From: Clostridiales bacterium
GTDB lineage: Bacteria; Bacillota; Clostridia; Lachnospirales; Lachnospiraceae
Length of the DNA: 64,000 bases
Direction of reading: 5' to 3'
Assembly (NCBI GenBank): GCA_019424245.1
Contig: JAHYZV010000004.1
Location: forward strand, 1-64,000
The notes below the pieces were generated by a model. The model was not told the DNA's origin. It worked only from the letters and a program-made list of their open reading frames with translations, and did not search any database. This document shows, piece by piece, positions 8,769-16,492 of the stretch. A program made the translations under genes and the position numbers. Each line of letters begins with the position of its first letter. Positions within the stretch are counted from its first letter, which is position 1.

Positions 8769-10037
8769 TTACATGTCTATAGTAACCTTTGTCTGATATA
8801 CATTCTCAGAAACATTTTCCTTATATGTACCACCATATTTCTTCACAAGCCGGCGGACATTGTTAACACCACGCCCATGGTCTATGTAATATGATACTGG
8901 CTTTTTCTCATTATTTCTCACATAGTTATTCTCTATTATTATTATCAGTCTTCCTATACTTTCAGATATGGTTATATGTATATAAGCACCCTCTTTGATA
9001 TCACGGACTGCCTTAATGCTGTTATCAAGAAGATTACCTATTATTACTCCGATATCTCCCATGTCTATATCAAGATTCTCTGACACATCTGCCTGACATT
9101 CAAGCTGTATATTATCATCAAGATTGTTAAGCTTATACGTCAGTATGTTATTTATCAGAAGATTATTACAATATATCTTTCCTTTAACATTATCCACACT
9201 TCCTATCATATTATCCAGATAATCAAGTGCTGCTGTAGTGTCATTATCTGCTATAGCCACTCTCAGAGCATTAAGTCTGTTCTTTATATCATGCCTTATA
9301 TTCCTTAATTCTTCCTGTCCTGACCTTATATTGTCATATACTTTAATATTAGTTTCCCGTTCTCTTTCCAGCATGATAAGCTCGTAACTATATCTGTTAT
9401 TCTGCTCTATCATGTTAATCATTATAGCCATGACGTTGGATAACAACCATAATGCTATTATCAGCATTATTATACTATGTCTTGTTTCTGGATATGCATA
9501 ACCTATTCTGCTGGATATTATCATAACAATCGTCAGTGACAATGACACCAGTGCTATAGCTATCCCCGCAGTCTTCCCATAGTTTATCTCCACATATCTT
9601 TCATATATATTGATGATTATGGAAAGTAATATCTTTATGATTATTATAGTGAGCATCTCACTGTTCATATCTGACATATGCTTATCTTCTATACGTACCA
9701 GCGAATATGTTTCCATACAGAATCTCACTATTACACATATCGCTGCTGATGTACTTATATGATATATCGCATTGGTTATAATCAGGCATATGTTCTGACT
9801 CTTCATATATACGACAACCAATATGCAGATTGGGATTATATATAGGTAATATCTGTTATTCAACAGGAAATCAAGATAACTTACTGTATCTGCCACTGCT
9901 GCTGCGATAATACCTATATGCTGTATATATGTATATTCTGTTACTGCTATATGCAGTTTCTTTAGATATTCCATGTATATAATGATATCTAATATACTGG
10001 CTAATATGCTTAGCATACATATGTTAGATGTTGTCAT
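8769..10037 (-). CDS. AgrC-type sensor histidine kinase
   Basis: 422 residues. The N-terminal 210 residues hold about six TM helices, as in peptide-sensing AgrC/ComD-type kinases. A coiled linker follows, then the phosphoacceptor region RHDIKNRLNALR (His about 249) and a GHKL ATPase domain with N-box GNLLDNSIKAV (about 333-343) and a short G-box near the end (DHGRGVNNVRRL). It lies 1 bp after the LytTR regulator gene. No AgrB or AgrD gene is next to it, so its ligand is unknown. GGAGAATGTGG precedes the ATG. Proposed role: senses an extracellular signal and phosphorylates the partner regulator, which probably controls the cassette array downstream. Confidence 0.85.
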   Translation of the reverse strand: MTTSNICMLSILASILDIIIYMEYLKKLHIAVTEYTYIQHIGIIAAAVADTVSYLDFLLNNRYYLYIIPICILVVVYMKSQNICLIITNAIYHISTSAAICVIVRFCMETYSLVRIEDKHMSDMNSEMLTIIIIKILLSIIINIYERYVEINYGKTAGIAIALVSLSLTIVMIISSRIGYAYPETRHSIIMLIIALWLLSNVMAIMINMIEQNNRYSYELIMLERERETNIKVYDNIRSGQEELRNIRHDIKNRLNALRVAIADNDTTAALDYLDNMIGSVDNVKGKIYCNNLLINNILTYKLNNLDDNIQLECQADVSENLDIDMGDIGVIIGNLLDNSIKAVRDIKEGAYIHITISESIGRLIIIIENNYVRNNEKKPVSYYIDHGRGVNNVRRLVKKYGGTYKENVSENVYQTKVTIDM

Positions 10038-10038
10038 T

Positions 10039-10782
10039 CTACCACATTCTCCTGCTTCTTCCTCTTGCTGATGTTATATACTGTGCATAATCAGTCATGA
10101 AATCATTGTATCTGCCACGCCCAAGGTTCAGCTGTATCTCTTCTTCCCCTATTCTCTTTCTGCACCACACTGATGATTTATCTACACGGCTTATATATCT
10201 ATAGTTAACTATACATCCACTCCTCGTCCTGCCAAATATAAGCTGTGGCAGTTCTTTATATACATCATTAATCTTTCCGTAGAATGTATATTCGCTATCT
10301 GTTGTAACAACTTTAATAACTCTCTTTACTGATTCCATATACACAATGTCATCATAGTATACACTCATTGTCTGTCTGTTATAGCTAAATACCAGTTTCT
10401 CTTCCGCAGCATACATTATCTGTTCAAGCTGTGTCACTATCTTATCTACCTTGTCTTCTGTGACCGGCTTGACTATATAATTAAATGCATGCACATCGAA
10501 AGCTGCTGACATATAATCTGTATGGCTTGTTGTGAATATTATTACGGAATTAATATCATATCCTTTAATATATCTTGCAAGTTCAACTCCATTATCATTT
10601 CCAAGTTCTATATCAAGAAAATATGCATCATATTTAGCATTCTCAAGACCCCGTTTCATATCTTCTGCACTAAGATATACATCTATGGAATTCTCATAAC
10701 TGGCTATTTCAAATCTTTTCTTTAGCATCTTTTCAAGTGCTCCTGCCTGGAGACTATCGTCTTCACATATAGCTATCTTCAT
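10039..10782 (-). CDS. LytTR-family response regulator
   Basis: 247 residues. The N-terminal receiver domain has the acidic cluster EDD (7-9), phosphoacceptor Asp about 57 (YFLDIE) and the conserved Lys of VKPV near 106. The C-terminal LytTR DNA-binding domain (about 140-240) has the typical ..YMESVKRVIKVVT... strand and ..GRTRSGCIVNYRYI.. region. It is a partner of the kinase gene 1 bp downstream. The gene has an unusually long, structured leader (10795-11030). LytTR proteins bind pairs of direct repeats about two helical turns apart; the TACA-containing block in the cassette promoters is the candidate site. Confidence 0.9.
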   Translation of the reverse strand: MKIAICEDDSLQAGALEKMLKKRFEIASYENSIDVYLSAEDMKRGLENAKYDAYFLDIELGNDNGVELARYIKGYDINSVIIFTTSHTDYMSAAFDVHAFNYIVKPVTEDKVDKIVTQLEQIMYAAEEKLVFSYNRQTMSVYYDDIVYMESVKRVIKVVTTDSEYTFYGKINDVYKELPQLIFGRTRSGCIVNYRYISRVDKSSVWCRKRIGEEEIQLNLGRGRYNDFMTDYAQYITSARGRSRRMW

Positions 10783-10794
10783 CTGAAAGATTAT

Positions 10795-10986
10795 CCTTTC
10801 CGTTCGTTAATGGCGCAGAAAAAAGAAAATGTCTGCTTCGCAGCCGCTTTCTTTTCTTTTGCGCTCATTATATCACGATTCGTAGCTTTGCTACTCGCCG
10901 CTGCTATCGCAGCTATCGTGATCGTCATTCGCCGTTCGCCAGAAATCTGCAAGCAGCTTTCTGGCTCTCTTGCGCTCATTATATCA
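10795..10986 (-). promoter_or_regulatory. Structured leader with two identical extended -10 boxes
   Basis: Minus strand, 5' to 3': TGATATAATGAGCGCAA (10970-10986), a 28-nt near-palindrome (10938-10965), a 51-nt fold with an outer ATCACGA/TCGTGAT stem enclosing two small hairpins (10872-10922), a second TGATATAATGAGCGCAA (10859-10875), then a hairpin with an A/T-rich outer stem and CTGC/GCAG inner stem ending in six T (10817-10856). It lies between cvpA and the regulator gene. It may be two tandem promoters plus attenuating structures, or a pair of inserted palindromic repeat units. A weak in-frame stretch of 62 codons crosses it, but its composition looks non-coding. Confidence 0.5.
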
Positions 10987-11031
10987 TAATCCCACTACTT
11001 TCGCCGTGCAAGTTCAAGAAAGTTTTGCTTT

Positions 11032-11775
11032 CTACAGTATCATCTTGATTATTAGGTTGTTGTTGTATACAAACTCAAGAAAACTGTTGGCATGTATCTG
11101 TGCAAGCAGATCCGCTGCCCATGAACTGTTTCCTGCTGCTGTAACAACAGCGAATGCAAGCCATACTATTATAAGTCCCTCTATAAGACCTGCTGCCATA
11201 CCACCTAATCTGTCTGCCTGATGTATGACTGGAAGTCTGCTTATAAGTCCTGTGACTGATGTAAGCAGCTTAAGTATGACGAATAATGCTATGAATACTA
11301 TACAGTAGCTGACAGCATTCACTATAATACGTGTCATCTGTTCTGCAAATATTCTTGAGGCAATATCTTTAAGTGTATGTGATGCCGAATCACCTATGGT
11401 TTTATCCAGTCCACTGACTGCTGCCGCTGATATACTCTTTGTCAGACTCTCCGGAAGATTCATACGTTCGCTTATAGCCCCGACTTTTTCCTCAATATTA
11501 TCTATATATGTTGTTATGCCTGACTCTATAAGCTCATTATCATCATTACCATAACTCTTGCCATCTCTTGATACATTTTCATATATGCTTTTTTCTATCT
11601 TGTCATCCCATGTTGTATTGTTCCTTATATATTCGCTAAGAACCGGTGATGCAACTGTTGTGACTGCTATAGTTATTACCATAGCTGCAAGTGAAACTGC
11701 TATCCTTATAACACCCTTCCTCATTCCTGCTAATGCAAATATGCATAAAACTGCCAATACTGCTATAAATACCAT
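11032..11775 (-). CDS. cvpA: CvpA family membrane protein
   Basis: About 247 residues with an N-terminal pair of helices containing the family's GMRKGVIR turn, an extracytoplasmic middle region, then two or three more helices. The CvpA/colicin V production family is named for E. coli CvpA and is widespread; its biochemical role is not settled. GGAGA lies about 10 bases before the ATG at 11775, favoured over the ATG three codons upstream. It follows the DUF5711-like gene by about 20 bp and is probably co-transcribed with it. It is longer than the usual 160-180 residues because of the middle region. Confidence 0.75.
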   Translation of the reverse strand: MVFIAVLAVLCIFALAGMRKGVIRIAVSLAAMVITIAVTTVASPVLSEYIRNNTTWDDKIEKSIYENVSRDGKSYGNDDNELIESGITTYIDNIEEKVGAISERMNLPESLTKSISAAAVSGLDKTIGDSASHTLKDIASRIFAEQMTRIIVNAVSYCIVFIALFVILKLLTSVTGLISRLPVIHQADRLGGMAAGLIEGLIIVWLAFAVVTAAGNSSWAADLLAQIHANSFLEFVYNNNLIIKMIL

Positions 11776-11795
11776 ACTATCCATTCTCCGTTTCT

Positions 11796-13103
11796 TTACT
11801 TAAGCTTTATATTCTGTATATACTTTGCACTTATAAGCACATACTCACCTCTTGTACCTATCGGTATAACCTTGCTTGCCGGCATATCAAAGCTCATATT
11901 GGCTATATTTTTGCCACTCAGATTATATATAGACAATGCAGTTGAGTTATTCATAACAACACTTTTCTTATCAAATGATATGTTCTCAACCTGTGTTCCA
12001 AACTCAGCCTCACATACCTTTCCACCTGATGTATTGTATACAAGCATTTTATAAAGTTCACCTGACCCCGAGTTATCTACTATCACTCCTATATAATCCT
12101 CTGAGAAAAATACCCTGCTTATTGCACTGTCTATACTTATTTCTTTCTCAAGGCTTGGATATTCTTTTATCTTATATATGCTGATAACATTCTCCCCTAC
12201 CGCTACTGCTATGTTGTTACTTAAAAACTGTACATCTCCTACAAGTGTGTCATTGTAATGATTGAAACCACCAACCACACGCTCTGTTTCATTCTGTCCG
12301 ACTTCCGAGAAGTTGTAGAACACAACATTAGTCTTAATATCTTCACCACTCACATATACATATGATGCTATAAGCTTGGCTGCATCGTTGGATATACTCA
12401 CATCAAGAGGATATCCATCACCTGACACTGTTGTTTTAATACTATATATCTTAGTACCTTCCTTAGAGTACATATTTATATAATTAGCCTCATTGTCTTC
12501 AAGAACAGCCACCACAGCGCCGTTGGCAGCCACTTCTATCTGGGATATGACAAGTGAAGTATCTATCTTTCCAAGAAGTCCTGACTTGTTAAAAACATAT
12601 ACTGTATTTCCATTGATATCGCCTACTGCCACACATTCCTCACACATCTTTACCTGTGGCTTCTGCATGGAATATGTCTGGTTCCATATAGCCTTTCCCT
12701 TATCTGTATAGTATGATACACCATCATTGCTATACTTGATATATCCTCCCTGGTAGGCTATATATTGTGAAGTTGCCGTATCTTCCCTGTTTATTGAACC
12801 AGTAACACTATAAGATGTATATGAATAACCATCTAGAAGATGCATAGCAAGCACAACTGCCCCTGCTATAAGTGCTATAACAAGTACTATAAGCAGTCCC
12901 ATCCTTATCCTGTGTCTTACTATTCTTTGTCTTATTTCCTCATAATCAGCTTCTTTAGTTACCGCTGCCTGTCCTATGTTTCTGTCATCATAGTTATTTA
13001 TATTATTTCCTATACTGCTGTCTGTATTTAACTTGATCACTTTTCTTACAGGAGCCTTCTTATCTCCTGTGAATCTTGAACCACCTGATATTATGTCAGC
13101 CAT
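11796..13103 (-). CDS. DUF5711-like single-TM propeller protein
   Basis: 435 residues: a cytoplasmic tail of about 75 residues, one TM helix (about 69-89, MGLLIVLVIALIAGAVVLAMHL) and a large outside domain of repeated beta strands that reads like a WD/PQQ-type propeller. Each blade has a hydrophobic strand plus a G-rich turn. It matches my recollection of DUF5711 proteins that stand beside cvpA in clostridia. GAGGGATGAATA precedes the ATG. Probably an envelope-associated scaffold; no enzymatic motif seen. Confidence 0.7.
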   Translation of the reverse strand: MADIISGGSRFTGDKKAPVRKVIKLNTDSSIGNNINNYDDRNIGQAAVTKEADYEEIRQRIVRHRIRMGLLIVLVIALIAGAVVLAMHLLDGYSYTSYSVTGSINREDTATSQYIAYQGGYIKYSNDGVSYYTDKGKAIWNQTYSMQKPQVKMCEECVAVGDINGNTVYVFNKSGLLGKIDTSLVISQIEVAANGAVVAVLEDNEANYINMYSKEGTKIYSIKTTVSGDGYPLDVSISNDAAKLIASYVYVSGEDIKTNVVFYNFSEVGQNETERVVGGFNHYNDTLVGDVQFLSNNIAVAVGENVISIYKIKEYPSLEKEISIDSAISRVFFSEDYIGVIVDNSGSGELYKMLVYNTSGGKVCEAEFGTQVENISFDKKSVVMNNSTALSIYNLSGKNIANMSFDMPASKVIPIGTRGEYVLISAKYIQNIKLK

Positions 13104-13262
13104 TATTCATCCCTCATTCTGCCATTTTCTGATATAGTTTAGTATCATTTTAATTATACATAATACCCATAAATATTCAAGAAAGTTTGTCTTAATGTTA
13201 CTATCATAACAGCTTGTTTTTCTATCTTTATTGTCGTTCTTTATTGTTGTTTTTAGCTTTAA

Positions 13263-14504
13263 TTATTCTGGCAGTTTTATCTGCTGTCCTATATACAACA
13301 TATCACTGTCATCAAGTCCGTTATACTGCATAACCTCCTGATATTTGGTTGTTGTCCCATAATACCGCTTACATATACCCATAAGTGTATCACCCTGCTT
13401 TACTGTATACATGCTGTAACTGTCAGTCTTAACACTGCTGACTGATGCATCTGTTTCTGATTCTGATATTGCCTGTGTAGTTTCAGAGGCTGCTTTATTA
13501 TCTGACTCTGTTTCCCTCTCTGTTTTATCTGATGTACTGTTTTCCTCCAAAGGATACACATCTCCAGACAGTCTGTTTACCTTTATAGCGTTACCATCAA
13601 CACTTATATCCCCGGATGCTTCGGAATCATGAACACCATTGTCATCTCCATCCTGTCCACCACGTTCATTTCCTTCAAGCTGATTCATAAGATTATCAAC
13701 CGACTGATTCAGCCTTCTCATTTTCTCGTGGTTATTCATAAGATTAATCCCTATCACTATTATGACAACTACAAGGAAAGCACTTACACCATACATAAAG
13801 CTGCCACTTTTTCTTTGTTCCTTTAGTTCTTCCTTTTCACGTATCACATTTCGTATATTCCTTATAACCCGGTCATCTGATGCATCCTCACATGATTTTT
13901 TTTCGCTTCGTTCAAGCATATATTCCTGCATCTCGTAGTTACGCTCATAAAAACATACATATCCTTTCTGTCTTTTTAATGTTCCATTCTCATACAGATA
14001 AAAATGCTCTTCTTTTTCTACCGTATCAACAAGATACAGTGTCTTCATATTCCCTGCAAAATTATCAAGATGCAGTTTTTTAAGTCTTGCCATGCGTTCA
14101 TCCGTCACCTCTGGCATTACTGCAAACCATCCTACTACTGAAAGATCCGGGAAATATTTTTCCGTATCTGAATATATTTTATTCCATATATTTTCATTGA
14201 AATATATACCTGTATCCGATGTATCACCTAATGCTGCCTTTATAACACCTTTTACAAATACGCACCTTTCATTTCCTTCTTTGGCAAGCTCGCCTAAAAG
14301 AACACCAGCCTGTTCTTCCTGAGGACTGTTATATGCAATAGAGTTAATATATGTAAACGCGTAATCCTCTATGTATATCTTCTTATCTGAGCTGACATCA
14401 CCTATCTGCTTGATATTCTTAGGTCTTCTTATACATGTGTTATTATCTTTAGGATTCTCTTCTGATTTATCTGAATCATCTTTGTTACATATTATCTCTA
14501 TCAT
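13263..14504 (-). CDS. Degenerate MPN/JAB-like domain, TM helix and LysM
   Basis: About 413 residues. Residues about 40-180 look like an MPN/JAB fold: ..EEQAGVLLGEL.., a strand, then VVGWFAVMPE where active JAMM proteases have GWxHxHP, so the zinc-binding histidines are absent. A coiled basic segment leads to one TM helix (about 225-243), an acidic Ser/Thr-rich linker, and a C-terminal LysM domain (YTVKQGDTLMGICKRYYG.. to QQIKLPE) outside the membrane. LysM binds peptidoglycan. GGAGGAGGAT precedes the ATG at 14504. The MPN assignment is mine and needs a profile search. Confidence 0.75.
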   Translation of the reverse strand: MIEIICNKDDSDKSEENPKDNNTCIRRPKNIKQIGDVSSDKKIYIEDYAFTYINSIAYNSPQEEQAGVLLGELAKEGNERCVFVKGVIKAALGDTSDTGIYFNENIWNKIYSDTEKYFPDLSVVGWFAVMPEVTDERMARLKKLHLDNFAGNMKTLYLVDTVEKEEHFYLYENGTLKRQKGYVCFYERNYEMQEYMLERSEKKSCEDASDDRVIRNIRNVIREKEELKEQRKSGSFMYGVSAFLVVVIIVIGINLMNNHEKMRRLNQSVDNLMNQLEGNERGGQDGDDNGVHDSEASGDISVDGNAIKVNRLSGDVYPLEENSTSDKTERETESDNKAASETTQAISESETDASVSSVKTDSYSMYTVKQGDTLMGICKRYYGTTTKYQEVMQYNGLDDSDMLYIGQQIKLPE

Positions 14505-14795
14505 ATCCTCCTCCATTCTGCTTTTACATATAAGTCACACTTGTAACATATCCTAAGCATCATTTATATTAAACTGTCAGGATATAAAAGCATTTTGCTC
14601 CTGACTGATGTATCCACCCCATCTAAACAGGGATGTCCACTTATAATGCTTGAATAATATCATTAAACAGTTGTGAATTTTATCAGAAAATGTCGGAGAA
14701 AATATATTTTTAAATATAGGAATATTTTTTATGATTTTGAATAAAATGATTATGTTTATGATTGATAAATTTATTATTATGAAATGAGGATTATT

Positions 14796-15329
14796 ATGCA
14801 CTATTATTACGATTCTACCAGTAACGATGCAGCTTTGCTATTAAGTGAAAAGCTAAAGTACATAATAAAGACTTCTAAAGATTCCCGGCAGGAAACTATC
14901 ATACTATGTGTAGGAAGTGACCGTTCCACGGGTGACAGCCTTGGACCTATAGTAGGGTACAAGCTTAAAAAACATATGCAGTGTAACTTCTATGTCTATG
15001 GCGACCTTACGCATCCTGTCCATGCCGCCAATCTGTCAAAATATATTGAATGCATCAACCAGACATTCATCAACCCTTATATTATTGCGGTTGATGCATC
15101 ACTAGGACGCAAAGACCATGTTGGACTTATAACTCTTGGAGCCGGTCCACTCCGGCCAGGTCTTGGAGTTAAAAAAAAGCTGCCTGAGGTGGGAAATGTC
15201 CACATCACTGGTATCGTAAACGAATCCAGTAATGAAAGCCACTCCACACTCCAGACAACCCGTCTATGTGTTATTATGCAGATTGCAGATGTCATTACAA
15301 GTGCATTCGGAATGCTTCAATCAGATTAA
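14796..15329 (+). CDS. yyaC: Spore protease YyaC
   Basis: About 178 residues with the YyaC signature CVGSDRSTGDSLGPIVG near the N-terminus and a hydrophobic DASLGRKDHVGLI core, the fold shared with germination protease-type and hydrogenase maturation peptidases. YyaC is sporulation-linked in Bacillus and clostridia. GAGGATT places the start at 14796 rather than at the ATG four codons upstream. It is one of the few plus-strand genes and converges on the coiled-coil gene with 4 bp between the stop codons. The upstream 290 bp are AT-rich, and I could not identify a clear forespore sigma site. Confidence 0.85.
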   Translation: MHYYYDSTSNDAALLLSEKLKYIIKTSKDSRQETIILCVGSDRSTGDSLGPIVGYKLKKHMQCNFYVYGDLTHPVHAANLSKYIECINQTFINPYIIAVDASLGRKDHVGLITLGAGPLRPGLGVKKKLPEVGNVHITGIVNESSNESHSTLQTTRLCVIMQIADVITSAFGMLQSD

Positions 15330-15333
15330 TCTC

Positions 15334-16425
15334 TTAATGCTGGTTTTTATATTCCGCGATTGCCTGTGCTATCGTTGTACAGGCTCCACTCTTCATGATA
15401 TTACAAAGCTCCGCAAGCTTTTCTTTATCTACAAACTCCTTGCCAATATAAGCTTCATAATTGGATGATATATATATACGCTGCTGCTTTACAAGATCAT
15501 CAAGCTTTGTATATTCATCCTTTTTCTTAGTAAGCTCTCTGTTCATAAGCTCGAGCTTATCAACATATCTGCCTTGTATTTCCTCAAGAATATCAGGTTT
15601 TACTGTCTCTTCAAACTCCTTAAGAGCCCCCTGTTTTTCATTCTCTGTTTTTTCTATGCTGTCATGAAGATCATTAATCTTATGATCAAAGCTTTCAAGA
15701 CCATATATTGCATCATTATCGTCCTTCTTTATAGAATGACGGATTTTCTTAATGATCTTTTTGTTGTTCCTTATTCTGTACTTAGTATCCCTTGCCGCTA
15801 TTATAGTATTGTAATGCGGCATAATAAGATTAATGTATACACATCTGCTTATGATAAGAAAAAGCAAAGCAATCACTGCTGTATAAACAACGGGAACCCA
15901 TACTGGTACAAAAGGAAGCACATAAAGTACCGCCGGAATACCACCACACATTATAAGCATGAAAAGTATATATACCAATACATCCTTTAGCTTTCTTGAC
16001 AAAAACAATGCAAGGAAAAATGTATTATTCGTAATCTTTGAAATATTTTCCTGTATAAATGCTCGCTCTATCTGTGATGCGAGTTCTTTATTCTCCTGCC
16101 TTAAGGAAGCTGTTTCTGTCTGGATACGCTCCTTCATTCCCTGCTGCTTTGCTTTATCTCTGTCTGCCTGCACCTGCTTTATCTTATCTTTATCGCAGTC
16201 TATCGCCTTATCATATCCTGCACAGATAGCATCAGTACTTTCCTTAATTCTGGCTGATATTTCATCCTGCATAGCTTTAGAAGTACTATCCGTCTCTTTT
16301 GTTATATCCTTAATGCTCGCAGATATGTATTCAAGTCTTTCCTGATTTTCTTCATATTCATTAATATCTGATAAAATCTGCTCTAAAACACTCTGGTCTG
16401 CACTTAATATATTCTGTTCTGCCAT
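15334..16425 (-). CDS. Coiled-coil membrane protein of unknown function
   Basis: 363 residues: an N-terminal charged coiled coil (about 1-125), two TM helices in the middle (about 150-195) and a C-terminal coiled coil (about 220-340) with heptad-like E/K-rich sequence. The two helical arms lie on the same side of a membrane hairpin. No catalytic motif seen. The stop lies 4 bp from the stop of yyaC on the other strand, with no terminator between. It lies upstream of nothing obviously related. The C-terminus ends with a compact AxxCNIMKSGACTTIAQAI segment. Confidence 0.7.
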   Translation of the reverse strand: MAEQNILSADQSVLEQILSDINEYEENQERLEYISASIKDITKETDSTSKAMQDEISARIKESTDAICAGYDKAIDCDKDKIKQVQADRDKAKQQGMKERIQTETASLRQENKELASQIERAFIQENISKITNNTFFLALFLSRKLKDVLVYILFMLIMCGGIPAVLYVLPFVPVWVPVVYTAVIALLFLIISRCVYINLIMPHYNTIIAARDTKYRIRNNKKIIKKIRHSIKKDDNDAIYGLESFDHKINDLHDSIEKTENEKQGALKEFEETVKPDILEEIQGRYVDKLELMNRELTKKKDEYTKLDDLVKQQRIYISSNYEAYIGKEFVDKEKLAELCNIMKSGACTTIAQAIAEYKNQH

Positions 16426-16492
16426 TGTCTACTCCTATGTTATCCTGATATATATAATCTCAGAATACAGACATCATAAAACCGTTTATTAC

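Noticed and set aside
10791..10979. A 62-codon open frame across the structured leader
   Set aside because: It coincides with palindromes and two -10 boxes, has repeated low-complexity content and lacks a ribosome binding site.
14577..14801. A 74-codon minus-strand frame upstream of yyaC
   Set aside because: It is an AT-rich Ile/Asn/Phe-heavy sequence with no ribosome binding site and overlaps the yyaC start.
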